A stretch of 35,229 nucleotides of DNA from Pseudoxanthomonas sp. (lineage in GTDB: Bacteria > Pseudomonadota > Gammaproteobacteria > Xanthomonadales > Xanthomonadaceae), in assembly GCF_024710765.1 (NCBI RefSeq), contig NZ_JANJUE010000158.1, positions 1 to 35,229 of the forward strand, in the 5' to 3' direction. The stretch's first letter is position 1; each line of letters opens with the position of its first letter. Below the pieces are notes generated by a model that was given only the letters and a program-made list of their open reading frames with translations, had not been told where the DNA came from and searched no databases. This document shows positions 6,736-15,235 of this stretch, piece after piece. Both the position numbers and the translations under genes were made by a program.

Positions 6736-7686
6736 ATGTTGAAGATTTCTTTGAAGCAGGCCGCGCTGGCGGCCTCGATGCTGATGATCGCCGTGCCCGC
6801 CTTCGCCGCCAAGAGCGCCCAGGACACGCGCAAGGAAAAGGTCGCGCAGATTCCGACCTGCGCCAAGCCGCTGGGCACCATCTCGGTGATCGAGCCGGAA
6901 GACGTGGTGAACTGGTGGACCGGCCAGCAGCTGCCGGCGCCGTCGCGCCTGATCAAGGTATTCGTCAACAAGTCGCGCTGCTTCACCCTGGTGGACCGCG
7001 GCGCGGGCCTGAATGCCGCCATGGGCGAGCGCGCGCTGGCCGCCGACGGTGAGCTGCGCAACCGTTCCAACATCGGCAAGGGCCAGATCAAGGCGGCCGA
7101 CTACGTGCTGGTCCCGGATCTGATCTCGCAGAACTCCAACGCCAGCGGCAACGCCATCACCGGCCTGCTGGGCGGCCTGATCGGCGGTACCGCCGGTGCC
7201 GTGGTAGGTGGCCTGAACTTCAAGAGCAAGACCGCCGACGTGGTCCTGACCCTGACCGACGTGCGCTCGTCCGAGCAGGTCGCGATGGCCGAAGGCAACG
7301 CCAAGAAGACCGACATGGGCTGGGGCGCGGGCGGCGGCCTGTTCGGCGGCAGCGGCGTCGGCGCGGCCGGCGTGGGCGGTTACGCCAACACCGAAATCGG
7401 CCAGGTCATCACCCTGGCCTACCTGCAGGCCTACACCGATCTGGTCACCCAGCTGGGTGGCGTTGCCGAGAACGCCTCGGCCGCCAGCGCGCAGCAGGCC
7501 GTGGAGATGACCAAGCCGGGTCGCCTGTTCGCCAACGCCAAGGGCACCGGCAAGGCCGTGCGTGATCTTGACGTGGGCATGATGCTGTACCCCACCGGCA
7601 ACAAGGAAGGCGTGATGTGGGAAGTCGAGGACGAACTCGGCAACAAGGGCTGGGTCTCCTCCACCCTGACGCAGCTGGCCCGCTGA
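6736..7686 (+). CDS. Secreted CsgG/HfaB-like protein with C-terminal SH3b-like region
   Basis: A 316-residue exported protein. Residues 1-24 are a signal peptide ending AVPAFA-A, a signal peptidase I site; no lipobox cysteine is present, unlike CsgG itself. The body has CsgG-family features: KVFVNKSRCFTLVDRGAGLN (74-93), KAADYVLVPDLISQNSN (119-135), strands ADVVLTLTDVRSSEQVAMAEG (167-187, shown in part by key residues), and the helix AYLQAYTDLVTQLGG. A glycine-zipper segment (143-160) and a Gly-rich stretch (196-215) interrupt it. C42 and C82 could form a disulfide. The last 50 residues (MLYPTGNKEGVMWEVEDELG, then GWVSS) resemble a bacterial SH3 domain. No curli genes are nearby. A periplasmic or outer-membrane location is likely; the function is unknown. 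A strong terminator follows. Confidence 0.7.
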   Translation: MLKISLKQAALAASMLMIAVPAFAAKSAQDTRKEKVAQIPTCAKPLGTISVIEPEDVVNWWTGQQLPAPSRLIKVFVNKSRCFTLVDRGAGLNAAMGERALAADGELRNRSNIGKGQIKAADYVLVPDLISQNSNASGNAITGLLGGLIGGTAGAVVGGLNFKSKTADVVLTLTDVRSSEQVAMAEGNAKKTDMGWGAGGGLFGGSGVGAAGVGGYANTEIGQVITLAYLQAYTDLVTQLGGVAENASAASAQQAVEMTKPGRLFANAKGTGKAVRDLDVGMMLYPTGNKEGVMWEVEDELGNKGWVSSTLTQLAR

Positions 7687-7707
7687 GGCCGCACCGCATC
7701 GCATGAC

Positions 7708-7737
7708 CGGAAGGCCGCGGGAAACCGCGGCCTTCCG
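7708..7737 (+). terminator. Hairpin terminator after the CsgG-like gene
   Basis: A perfect 13-bp stem (arms 7708-7720 and 7725-7737) with a GAAA tetraloop lies 21 nt after the stop codon. It is followed by CGTTTCC, a weak T-tract, so it may be a modest rho-independent terminator. It separates this gene from ybeD-lipB. Confidence 0.7.
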
Positions 7738-7804
7738 CGTTTCCGCGCCGGTCCCGCTGGCCGCGCGCTTGGTTTTCACCCGGCCCGGCCCAATAATCGG
7801 TGCC

Positions 7805-8083
7805 ATGGAAATCAAGTCCGACAACCCTGAACACGGCTTCCAGTTCCCCGGCACCTTCGAGCTGAGCGCCATGGGCACCGCCAACGCGGGCCTGGAAACC
7901 GAACTCCCCAAGCTGCTGACCCAGGCGGGCGTGGAAGTGATCCACGAGGACATCACCTGGAAGCATTCGGCCAACGGCAAGTATGTGTCGGTGCGCATCG
8001 CCTTCCAGGCGGCCAGCCGCGAACAGTTCGACGCCGCGCACGAAGCGCTGCGTTCGCACCCTGAAGTGAAGTGGACGCTGTGA
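7805..8083 (+). CDS. ybeD: YbeD/DUF493 family protein
   Basis: A 92-residue protein of the YbeD (DUF493) family. It opens [24 protein letters not shown], matching the FPG...F-E-I/L pattern of the family, and ends in the alpha-beta ACT-like fold ([19 protein letters not shown], then [11 protein letters not shown]). E. coli YbeD has an ACT-like fold and lies upstream of lipB; its biochemical role is unsettled. Here too the stop codon overlaps the lipB start, which supports the assignment. The ATG at 7805 was chosen because the upstream in-frame residues have no family likeness. Cytoplasmic. Confidence 0.9.
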   Translation: MEIKSDNPEHGFQFPGTFELSAMGTANAGLETELPKLLTQAGVEVIHEDITWKHSANGKYVSVRIAFQAASREQFDAAHEALRSHPEVKWTL

Positions 8084-8739
8084 GCCGTCCCTGCGTGGTG
8101 CGCGAGCTGGGCCGCCAGCCCTACGAGCCGGTGTGGCGGGCCATGCAGCGCTTCACCGACGCGCGCGACGAACACACGCCCGACGAGCTGTGGCTGGTCG
8201 AACACGAACCGGTGTTCACCCTCGGCCAGGCCGGCAAGCCGGAGCACGTGCTCGCGCCCGGCGACATCCCGGTGGTGCAGGTGGATCGCGGCGGCCAGGT
8301 GACCTATCACGGTCCCGGCCAGATCGTGGCCTATCCGCTGTTCGACCTGCCGCGGATGAAGGTCGGCGTGCGCGAGTACGTCTGCAAAATCGAGCAGGCG
8401 ATGATCGACACCGCCGGCGAATGGAACATCCACGCCGAGCGCAAGGCAGGCGCGCCCGGCGTGTACGTGGCCGGCGCCAAGATCGGCGCGCTCGGCATCC
8501 GCGTGCGCCATGGCCGCACCTTCCACGGCCTGGCCTTCAACATCGCCATGGATCTCTCGCCGTGGCATCGCATCAATCCCTGTGGCTACGAAGGCCTGCA
8601 GGTCGCCACGCTGGCCGATCTGGGCGGTCCGTCCGGGCTGGAACAGGTCAAGCCCGTCCTGCTGGAAAAAATGGCCGCGCAGTTCGGCCTGGACCTGCAA
8701 CGCGAAACCGCCTTGCCGGATCTCTCGCTGGCCGCCTGA
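8071..8739 (+). CDS. lipB: Octanoyl-[acyl-carrier-protein]:protein octanoyltransferase
   Basis: LipB moves an octanoyl group from ACP to lipoyl domains of 2-oxoacid dehydrogenases and GcvH, the first step of lipoate synthesis in the cytoplasm. The 222-residue product has the signature [12 protein letters not shown] (73-84), the catalytic lysine K137 in [11 protein letters not shown], and the acyl-thioester cysteine C171 in RINPCGYEG. The start is GTG, either at 8071 (used here, overlapping ybeD by 13 nt) or at 8080 (GTGA overlap). The ybeD-lipB pair is conserved, but lipA, its usual third member, is absent: a REP pair and glnE follow instead. Confidence 0.95.
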   Translation: MDAVSRPCVVRELGRQPYEPVWRAMQRFTDARDEHTPDELWLVEHEPVFTLGQAGKPEHVLAPGDIPVVQVDRGGQVTYHGPGQIVAYPLFDLPRMKVGVREYVCKIEQAMIDTAGEWNIHAERKAGAPGVYVAGAKIGALGIRVRHGRTFHGLAFNIAMDLSPWHRINPCGYEGLQVATLADLGGPSGLEQVKPVLLEKMAAQFGLDLQRETALPDLSLAA

Positions 8740-8757
8740 CGCGCGGCCTTGCCTCCT

Positions 8758-8883
8758 GTAGGAGCGACGTGAGTCGCGACCGCTCACTCGACACCACCGA
8801 TTCCGGCGACGCGCAGGCCAACCATGAAAATGGAAAGCGCGCCTGCACGCCGCCTTTCCGGTCGCGACCGACGTCGCTCCTAC
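8758..8883. repeat. REP palindrome pair, copy 2
   Basis: Inverted 24-nt units occupy 8758-8781 (starting GTAGGAGCGACGTGAGTCGC) and 8860-8883; the right arm is the reverse complement of the left with two mismatches. They bracket 78 nt of plain sequence and fill almost the whole 177-nt gap between lipB and glnE. The glnE frame stays open through the right unit, so an automatic start call could wrongly include REP sequence in the protein. A terminator or RNA-stabilising role is possible. Confidence 0.88.
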
Positions 8884-8916
8884 AAACCCCCGGATGGCAT
8901 GCCACAATCCGGCGGT

Positions 8917-11736
8917 ATGGATGACAACGTTCCGGTTTCCGATACCGATCTCGATTCCCTGATCGAACGCGGCCTGGCCCGCCTGCGCGAGTCCTCGCCC
9001 GTTGCGGCGGAACTGCTGGCCGATCCTGCCCGTGCGGCGCGCGTGGGGCGGGTGATCCTCGCCAGCGACTTCGCCACCGAAACCCTGCGCCGCCAGCCGG
9101 AGCGACTGGAAGCCCTGCTGCACGACGATGGCGCCGCGCCGACACCCGCGCCGGTCCTGGCGGTGGATGAATCCGCGCGCTGGCAGGAGCAACTGCGTCG
9201 CTATCGCACCGCCGAATCCACCCGCCTGATCTGGCGCGACGTGCTGGGCCTGGACGATGTGGACGCCACCCTGGCCGGCAGCACCCGGCTGGCGGAAAAC
9301 TGCCTGCGCATCGGCCTGGAAGCGCTGGAAGCCGAATTCGCCCAGCGCCACGGCGTGGTCCGTGCCGCCGACGGCAGCGTGCAACGGCTGGTGGTGTTCG
9401 GCCTGGGCAAGCTGGGCGGCGGCGAACTAAACTTCTCTTCCGACGTCGATCTGGTCTACGCCTTTCCGCACAACGGCGAATCCGACGGCGCGCGCGCATT
9501 GGCGGCGGAGGACTATTTTGCCCGGCTCGGCCAGCGCCTGGCCAAACTGCTGGACGAGCCGACGGTCGACGGTTTTTCCCACCGCGTAGACCTGCGCCTG
9601 CGTCCGTTCGGAAACGCCGGGCGGGTCGCGCTGTCGTTCGCCGGCATGGATCAATATTTCCAGCGCGAAGGCCGCGACTGGGAGCGCTACGCCTGGTTGA
9701 AGGCGCGCACCGTGGCCGGCGACATCGAGGCGGGCGAGCGCTGGCTGGAAAGCCTGCGCCCCTTCGTCTACCGTCGCTACCTGGACTACACCGCGCTGGA
9801 CGGCCTGCGCGAGATGAAGGCCGCGATCGCCGCGGAGGTGGCGCGCCGCGAACTGGCCGACGACATCAAGCGCGGCCCGGGCGGCATCCGCGAAATCGAA
9901 TTCCTGGTGCAGGCGCTGCAGTTGATCCGGGGTGGCCGCGAACCGTCGCTGCGCGAGCGCCGGCTGATGCCGGCCCTGCGCGCGCTGGTGGCCGCCCGCC
10001 AGGTCGTCGAAAGCGACGGCGCCGCGCTGGGCCAGGCCTACCGCTACCTGCGCCGGCTGGAAAACCGCCTGCAGATGCTGCGTGACGCGCAGACCCACGT
10101 GCTGCCGGACAATCCGCTGGACCGCGAACGCATCGCGCGCGGGCTCGACTATCCGGACTGGCCGGCCCTGCTGGTCGCCTTGCAGCGCCAGCGCGATCGG
10201 GTGGCGCAGGAGTTCGCCGAGCTGCTTGCGCCGCGCCGCGGGCAGGCCGCGCCGGGCGCGCTGGAACACTACTGGCGCGCCCTGCCGGAAGGTGGCGACG
10301 AGTCCACCCTGGCCGAAGCCGGTTTCGCCGATGCGGGCACCGCCGATGGCGCGCTGCGCGACTTTGCCCGCTTCTCCGGCGTGCGCGCCTTGTCCGACGC
10401 ATCGCGCGCGCGCCTGGATCGGGTCGTGCCCGCGCTGCTGGGGGCGGCGGCGCGTTCGGCGCAACCGGATGCCGCGCTCAAGCGCGTGCTCGCGTTGCTG
10501 CAGGCGATCCTGCGCCGGGCCAGCTACCTGGCGCTGCTGGACGAGCAGCCCAGCGCGCTGGCGCGACTGGTCGACGTGCTGGCGCGCAGCGCACTGCTGG
10601 CCGAACGCTTGGCGCTGTATCCACTGCTGCTGGACGAGCTGCTCGACGCGCGCGTGTCCGGTCCGCTGCCGGATCGGCAGAGCCTGCATGCCGAGTGCAA
10701 TCGCGCGCTGGACGGCGGTGATGCCGAATCCACCCTGCGCGAATTGAACGAGCGCCGGCTGGCGTTGAGTTTCCGCATCGCCATGGCGGCGCTGGACCAC
10801 CGTGAGCCGGCACGCGAGAGCACCCGCCAGCTGGCGTGGCTGGCCGACGAGGTCGTGCGGGTGGTGCTGCGCACCGCCGAGGACGAAGTCGCCGCCGCGC
10901 ACGGACGTGTGCCGGACGGTCGTTTCGCGGTGATCGGCTACGGCAGCCTGGGCGGTGAAGAGCTGGGCTTCGGTTCGGATCTGGATCTGGTGTTCCTCTA
11001 CGACGCGCCCGCCGATGCGCAGTCCGACGGCGTGCGTCCGCTGGAGGCCGGGCGCTGGTACGCGCGGCTCGCGCAGAAGATCGTGGCCCTGCTGGGTGCG
11101 GAAACCGGCGCCGGCCGGCTCTACGACGTGGATGTGCGCCTGCGCCCGGACGGCGCCAAGGGCCTGCTGGTGTCGTCGTTGGCCAGCTATCGCGAATACC
11201 AGCGCGAGCGCGCCTGGACCTGGGAACACCAGGCATTGGTACGCGCACGCGGCGTCGCCGGCGATGACGGGTTGATGCAGGACTTCGAGGACATCCGCGA
11301 CGCCACCCTGTCCCGCTCGCGCGATCCGGCGAAGCTGCGCGAGGACGTGGTCGGGATGCGCCAGCGCATGCGCGCGGAGCTGGATCGCAGCGATGCGGCG
11401 CGCTTCGATCTCAAGCAGGGCGAGGGCGGCCTGGTCGATCTGGAATTCCTGCTGCAGTACCGCGTGCTGCGCGAATCCGGTGCGGCGCCGGCGCTGCTGA
11501 CGCCGCGCAACACCGCATCACTGATCGCCGCGCTGCTGGCGACCGGCCGTATCGACGAGCGGATTGCGCAGGCGCTCACCCAGGCCCATTCGGTGTTCCT
11601 CGCCGAAGGCCTCGCCTGCACCCTTGATCGACGCCCGCGGCTGGTACCCGAGAATGCGGCGATCGCCACCGCGCGCGCCGCCGTCCGCCACGTGCTCGCG
11701 GCACACGATCTGGATTTCGATACCCGCTCCCCGTAG
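8917..11736 (+). CDS. glnE: Bifunctional glutamine synthetase adenylyltransferase/deadenylase
   Basis: GlnE attaches AMP to, and removes it from, glutamine synthetase in response to glutamine and PII, setting nitrogen assimilation in the cytoplasm. The 939-residue product has two nucleotidyltransferase domains. The N-terminal (deadenylase) domain has [18 protein letters not shown], with catalytic D176 and D178. The C-terminal (adenylylase) domain has [18 protein letters not shown], with D688 and D690. Each is followed by a helical region ([29 protein letters not shown]), and the length is normal for the family. The ATG at 8917 (MDDNVPVS) is preferred: upstream in-frame starts at 8824 and 8899 lie in or next to a REP unit. 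The TAG stop is supplied by the GTAGGAG of the next REP unit. Confidence 0.96.
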   Translation: MDDNVPVSDTDLDSLIERGLARLRESSPVAAELLADPARAARVGRVILASDFATETLRRQPERLEALLHDDGAAPTPAPVLAVDESARWQEQLRRYRTAESTRLIWRDVLGLDDVDATLAGSTRLAENCLRIGLEALEAEFAQRHGVVRAADGSVQRLVVFGLGKLGGGELNFSSDVDLVYAFPHNGESDGARALAAEDYFARLGQRLAKLLDEPTVDGFSHRVDLRLRPFGNAGRVALSFAGMDQYFQREGRDWERYAWLKARTVAGDIEAGERWLESLRPFVYRRYLDYTALDGLREMKAAIAAEVARRELADDIKRGPGGIREIEFLVQALQLIRGGREPSLRERRLMPALRALVAARQVVESDGAALGQAYRYLRRLENRLQMLRDAQTHVLPDNPLDRERIARGLDYPDWPALLVALQRQRDRVAQEFAELLAPRRGQAAPGALEHYWRALPEGGDESTLAEAGFADAGTADGALRDFARFSGVRALSDASRARLDRVVPALLGAAARSAQPDAALKRVLALLQAILRRASYLALLDEQPSALARLVDVLARSALLAERLALYPLLLDELLDARVSGPLPDRQSLHAECNRALDGGDAESTLRELNERRLALSFRIAMAALDHREPARESTRQLAWLADEVVRVVLRTAEDEVAAAHGRVPDGRFAVIGYGSLGGEELGFGSDLDLVFLYDAPADAQSDGVRPLEAGRWYARLAQKIVALLGAETGAGRLYDVDVRLRPDGAKGLLVSSLASYREYQRERAWTWEHQALVRARGVAGDDGLMQDFEDIRDATLSRSRDPAKLREDVVGMRQRMRAELDRSDAARFDLKQGEGGLVDLEFLLQYRVLRESGAAPALLTPRNTASLIAALLATGRIDERIAQALTQAHSVFLAEGLACTLDRRPRLVPENAAIATARAAVRHVLAAHDLDFDTRSP

Positions 11737-11808
11737 GAGCGGCGCAAGTCGCGACCGGAAATTTGACGGTCACGGATAGCCCACGGTCGCGGCTCACCTC
11801 GCTCCTAC
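11733..11808. repeat. REP palindrome pair, copy 3, overlapping the glnE stop
   Basis: Units at 11733-11756 (GTAGGAGCGGCGCAAGTCGC...) and 11785-11808 form an inverted pair with about five mismatches, more decayed than the other two copies. The left unit overlaps the 3' end of glnE so that its TAG is the stop codon. The pair lies between convergent genes, glnE (plus) and the HExxH protein (minus), where a long hairpin could end transcription in both directions. Confidence 0.82.
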
Positions 11809-11820
11809 AGGAGTGCGCGA

Positions 11821-12798
11821 TCACTCCGCGGCATAGAACCCCGAGCGATCCAGGAACGCCTGCACCGCAGTGGCATCCCGGTAGTCCAGCTCGATGATCT
11901 CGGCCAGCGCGCGTGTTTTGTCCGGCGCGCGCTGGTAATAGTCGCGCATGATGGCGTAGCCGATGTAATAGCCCAGATCGCCGACGCCGTGGGCGTTGCC
12001 GGGGCCGTTGTAGAGCCAGCCACTCCAGTCAGGATCATGCATCCGCGGCTGGAATTCGCGCTTGAGCGTGGCCTCGTTGCGCGGACCGTAGGTCATGTAC
12101 GGCAGCGCGGGAACCTGCCCGGTGATCCGCTCGGCGACGAAATCCGCCGCGCCCTCGTACATCGCCTGGGCCAGAAGATGGGGACCGGGGCCCTGCTGCT
12201 GGGTGTGCACGTATTCATGCACGTTCAGCAGCACCAGTTGCTTGCCCGGTTCGCTGCGGAAATAGCTGTCCAGCGCCTTGGACATGCGTTCCGGCAATTC
12301 GGAAACATCGGTGCGTGCGTCGCCGCCCGCCAGTTCCGCGCCGATCAGCACCTTGTCGTCCCGCGTGGTGCCGCTGGAGCGCAGGCAGCCGATGGTGAAG
12401 TAGATCTCGGCCGGGCGCAGTGCCGGATACAGCGCGCGGAAGCGGGCGATTCCCGGCGCGAACTCGTCGCCGCGCTTTTTCAGCGCCAGCGTGCCGGCGC
12501 GGACCGAAGTCCAGAACTTCGGATAGCGCCTGATGGCGTCCAGATAGCAGGCGGCGTCGTAACCCTTGGCCTGCATGAAGGCTTTCAGGCCGGGCGTACC
12601 CGGTGCCAGGAAGTCCTGTTCGAGGATCCGCTGTCGTTCGGCCTCGTCCGGCGTGGCGATGATGCGATCGTAGGCGCGCCAGAAGCGGTCGATATCGGAG
12701 GATTCCACCGCCCGGACGTCGTCTCCACGGCTTAGTGCCGGAAGGGCCAGGATCATCAGGCCAAGCAGCAGGGCGGCCAGTCCGTGTACGTAGCGCAT
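11821..12798 (-). CDS. Secreted HExxH protein, predicted Zn-dependent protease (GldB/DUF2268-like)
   Basis: A 325-residue exported protein. An N-terminal hydrophobic segment (ALLLGLMILALPALSRGDD) is a likely signal peptide. The zinc-peptidase motif is NVHEYVHTQQQG (H194, E195, H198), and a glutamate 17 residues after H198 (E215 in MYEGAADFVAERITG) could be the third zinc ligand, as in gluzincins. The upstream part is helical, with YPKFWTSVRAG and EIYFTIGCLRSSG. It resembles bacterial proteins labelled GldB-related or DUF2268, whose substrates are unknown. Acting in the periplasm or at the cell surface is likely. It stands alone on the minus strand between a REP pair and a SnoaL-like gene; the 96 nt upstream (12799-12894) hold nothing I recognise. 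Confidence 0.7.
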   Translation of the reverse strand: MRYVHGLAALLLGLMILALPALSRGDDVRAVESSDIDRFWRAYDRIIATPDEAERQRILEQDFLAPGTPGLKAFMQAKGYDAACYLDAIRRYPKFWTSVRAGTLALKKRGDEFAPGIARFRALYPALRPAEIYFTIGCLRSSGTTRDDKVLIGAELAGGDARTDVSELPERMSKALDSYFRSEPGKQLVLLNVHEYVHTQQQGPGPHLLAQAMYEGAADFVAERITGQVPALPYMTYGPRNEATLKREFQPRMHDPDWSGWLYNGPGNAHGVGDLGYYIGYAIMRDYYQRAPDKTRALAEIIELDYRDATAVQAFLDRSGFYAAE

Positions 12799-12894
12799 GC
12801 GGTCACCATCCGTGCCAGAGGCGGGAACCGGTTGGATGCGCGCAGTGGCGTACAGGTTTAAGGCGTGGATCGCCGCTGGCGCCGAATGTGAGAT

Positions 12895-13278
12895 TCAAGC
12901 GTGATCGGCCAGATAGGCGATGCGATCGCCGACGAAACCGAATTCGGAACGGCCCTTCAATTCCAGCACGGTGCCGGCGACCGGGCCACCGGGAATGTCC
13001 CGGGCGAGCGTGCCCCGGTAATCGATGTCGACAGTGGTCCGATCCGGCCCGAAGTGCCAGCCGCTTGCCCGCTGCTCGCGCGCGCTGAACAGTCCGCTTG
13101 ATTGTTCGGCCAACGCGCGGAACGCCTCGCGGCCATCGGTGGCGACCGTCAGTTCGCCGCCGGCATGGTTCTCGAATCGAACCTCGTCGTGCAGCAGCGC
13201 CACCATGCCGTCGATGTCGAAGGCGTTGTAGGCGGCGATGTAGCGTTCGATGAGGGCTTGTCGCGCGGCCTGATCCAT
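12895..13278 (-). CDS. SnoaL-like / NTF2-fold protein
   Basis: A 127-residue protein with the NTF2-like pattern: a first helix pair (ALIERYIAAYNAFDIDGMVA) followed by LLHDEVRFENHAGGE, a middle region with GREAFRALAEQ, and closing strands TVDIDYRGTLA, TVLELKGRSEFGF and DRIAYLADHA. Such small cone-shaped proteins can be isomerases, hydrolases or simple binders; no catalytic residues allow a specific call. The start is the ATG at 13276-13278 with AAAGGA 6 nt upstream; the frame is open further upstream without family likeness. It follows the ELM1-family gene on the same strand by 82 nt and may be its operon partner. Cytoplasmic. Confidence 0.8.
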   Translation of the reverse strand: MDQAARQALIERYIAAYNAFDIDGMVALLHDEVRFENHAGGELTVATDGREAFRALAEQSSGLFSAREQRASGWHFGPDRTTVDIDYRGTLARDIPGGPVAGTVLELKGRSEFGFVGDRIAYLADHA

Positions 13279-13360
13279 GGGGTGTCCTTTGGGGCGTGAT
13301 CTCGTGGGCGTGATTTCGCGAGCGGGACCCGTGGGCCTGTCCTTGCCAGCGAGTTGCACT

Positions 13361-14326
13361 CTAACTGTCCAGTCGTTCCCTCAACAACGTCGCCACCCGC
13401 GCGGTCTCCTGCAGGGGTTCGACGTCGAACGGCGCCAGCTTTCCATCCATCGCGCGGATCCGGCCGCGGGCGAGCAGGGCATCGATGAAACGGCGGGGAC
13501 GCCCGCGCACCCGCGAAGGGTCGAACACGAACACCGGCGCGCGGGTGGCGCAGGCCTCGGAGATCATGTTGACCGAATCCGGCGAGCACACCAGCCGATC
13601 CGCCCAGGCCAGCAGGCCGGGATAGGGGTTGGGACCGTCGCGCCCGTCGAGCCAGGTCAGCCCCGGGGTTTCCACGAAGCGATGGCGCAGGGCGGCCCGG
13701 ACCTGCGCATCGGTGCGGCGCGACGCGGTGATCAGCAGGCTACCGCCATCCCGGGCCAGCATCGCCTCCAGGCGTCCGGCCAGCACCTCGAAGGCATTGC
13801 GGTCGAAGCGGGCATGCGCGCTGCTGCCGCCGAGCAGCACTGCGGTGCGAGGTCCGGGCAGATCGGCGAACGCGGTGAAATCGGCGCGCGCTTGCGCCAG
13901 CCAGGCGTCGTCGATCGGATTCAGGCTGCCCTGCACCGTGAGCACGTTGGGCCCGGAAAGCCCGTCATGGGCTGGCGCGACCACCCAGTCCCACAGCGAC
14001 GGATCCAGCCGTGGATCGAGAATCTGCACCGTCCGGGCGCCACGCTCGCGCAGCAACCGGGTCGCCAGCGCCGCCTGCCGCCCGCAGCCGATGGCCACGC
14101 GGGGGGGCGAGGCCAGCGCGGTCCGGAACGCCGCGCCGAAGGCCGAGGCGTCGCCCGGCAGGCGGCGCGGGGCCCACCAGCGCCAGGGCGCGCGCGGCCG
14201 CAGGACGTGGGACGCATGTGATCCGGGCGCCAGCGCATCGGCCAGCGCCTCGGCCTGGCGGACATTGCCGGCGTGGCCGTCGGTGAGCGTCCAGAAGGGT
14301 TCGGAAAGGGGGGCGGGGCGGTCCAT
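13361..14326 (-). CDS. ELM1/GtrOC1-family putative glycosyltransferase
   Basis: A 321-residue protein of the family named after plant ELM1 (mitochondrial fission). It starts FWTLTDGHAGNVRQAEALAD, followed by VAIGCGRQAALATRLLRERG, the central DPRLDPSLWDWVVAPAHDGL, and a C-terminal half with LLGGSSAHARFD and ADRLVCSPDSVNMISEACAT. This is the bacterial form of the two-Rossmann glycosyltransferase-like fold. The SPDSVNMISEA motif is the nucleotide-sugar-like site of GT-B enzymes. No bacterial function is established to my knowledge; LPS or envelope glycan work is a guess, helped by the LPS block starting 1.2 kb away. The ATG at 14324-14326 follows AGGTGG; a GTG three codons upstream is an alternative. 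Confidence 0.82.
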   Translation of the reverse strand: MDRPAPLSEPFWTLTDGHAGNVRQAEALADALAPGSHASHVLRPRAPWRWWAPRRLPGDASAFGAAFRTALASPPRVAIGCGRQAALATRLLRERGARTVQILDPRLDPSLWDWVVAPAHDGLSGPNVLTVQGSLNPIDDAWLAQARADFTAFADLPGPRTAVLLGGSSAHARFDRNAFEVLAGRLEAMLARDGGSLLITASRRTDAQVRAALRHRFVETPGLTWLDGRDGPNPYPGLLAWADRLVCSPDSVNMISEACATRAPVFVFDPSRVRGRPRRFIDALLARGRIRAMDGKLAPFDVEPLQETARVATLLRERLDS

Positions 14327-14565
14327 CTGTTCCACCTGTCAAAACAATCCGTTCCGGAACACCCGGATGATCGCCAAAGTCGGGACACTCTACACTGGCT
14401 GGGTTGTGATTCGGCCGGCCGGGCGAATCCGATGCGCCCGATATCGCCTCTTTCGGACAGGCCCCTTCCGGGCTGCCGGCGGAGCGCCGGTCGCGCCGTC
14501 CGCGTCGACCCGGCCTTTACGAAGCCTGCCGTATTCGAATGACCACCACCCCCGGAGATTCCATC
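14327..14565. promoter_or_regulatory. Divergent region between ELM1-family gene and yceI
   Basis: This 239-nt gap separates two divergent genes. I see one inverted repeat, GATTCG (14408-14413) with CGAATC (14424-14429) around a GC-rich centre, which could be a regulator site or a cruciform. GGAG at 14554-14557 serves yceI. No coding sequence is convincing and no consensus promoter can be read. Confidence 0.35.
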
Positions 14566-15141
14566 ATGCGCAAGACCCTGTTGATTGCCGCCCTGTTCGC
14601 GTTGGCCGGTTCCGCGTTCGCCGCCCCGGTCACCTACAAGATCGATCCCAACCACACCGACGTGATCGCCCAGTGGAGCCACTTCGGCTTCTCCAATCCC
14701 AGTGCCCACTTCGGCAAGGCCGACGGCACCATCGTGTATGACGCCGACAACGTGTCCGCCTCCAAGGTCGAAGTGACCCTGCCGCTGTCCGGCCTGAACA
14801 GCTTCGTCGCCGATTTCGACGAGCACCTGCGCAGCGCCGATTTCTTCGATGCCGCCAAGTTCCCGGCCGCCACCTTCAAGAGCACCAAGGTCGAGGCCGC
14901 GGGCGAAGGCAAGCTGAAGGTCACCGGCAACCTGACCATCAAGGACATCACCAAGCCGGTCGTGCTGGACGTGACCCTGAACAAGGCCGGCGAGCACGCC
15001 ATGGCCAAGCGCGCGGCGATCGGTTTCGACGCCACCGCGACCCTCAGCCGCACCGAATTCGGCGTGGGCAAGTTCGCGCCGGCGGTCAGCGACGAGGTCA
15101 AGCTGCGCATCACCACCGAAGCGATGGTGCCGAAGGAATAA
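14566..15141 (+). CDS. yceI: Periplasmic YceI-family protein
   Basis: A 191-residue YceI-domain protein. Residues 1-19 form a signal peptide (LLIAALFALAGSAFA-AP), so the mature protein is periplasmic. The mature start YKIDPNHTDVIAQWSHFGFS, the central LPLSGLNSFVADFDEHLRSA with DFFDAAKFPAATF, and GNLTIKDITKPVVLDVTLNK are the standard YceI landmarks. The fold is a lipocalin-like barrel binding a long isoprenoid such as a polyprenyl quinone; E. coli YceI is induced at high pH. The start at 14566 has GGAG 8 nt upstream; an ATG nine codons earlier lacks a site and would spoil the signal peptide. A strong terminator follows, so it is probably a single-gene unit. Confidence 0.93.
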   Translation: MRKTLLIAALFALAGSAFAAPVTYKIDPNHTDVIAQWSHFGFSNPSAHFGKADGTIVYDADNVSASKVEVTLPLSGLNSFVADFDEHLRSADFFDAAKFPAATFKSTKVEAAGEGKLKVTGNLTIKDITKPVVLDVTLNKAGEHAMAKRAAIGFDATATLSRTEFGVGKFAPAVSDEVKLRITTEAMVPKE

Positions 15142-15186
15142 GTCCCGCGGGGGCCGGTATCTCCCTCCCCCGACCGGTTCCCACCG

Positions 15187-15221
15187 CGCCGCCCGGCTCT
15201 CCCCGGGCGGCGTTCTTGTTT
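15187..15221 (+). terminator. Rho-independent terminator of yceI
   Basis: A perfect 10-bp stem (CGCCGCCCGG at 15187-15196, complement at 15203-15212) with a CTCTCC loop is followed by TTCTTGTTT. This is a clear intrinsic terminator 45 nt after the yceI stop. Confidence 0.88.
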
Positions 15222-15235
15222 GCGGAACCTGGTTG

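Noticed and set aside
8824-8916. An upstream extension of GlnE by 31 residues
   Set aside because: It would translate REP sequence into protein; the family N-terminus fits the ATG at 8917.
6601-9384. A 927-codon minus-strand open frame opposite the CsgG-like gene, ybeD, lipB and part of glnE
   Set aside because: It runs across several real genes and two intergenic regions, is low-complexity, and reflects high GC rather than coding.
9427-11229. A 600-codon open frame antisense to glnE
   Set aside because: Composition is that of a mirror frame; glnE has both catalytic motifs and full length.
614-11808. A CRISPR-like reading of the repeated GTAGGAG elements
   Set aside because: Only three widely spaced inverted pairs exist, with no regular spacers and no cas genes.
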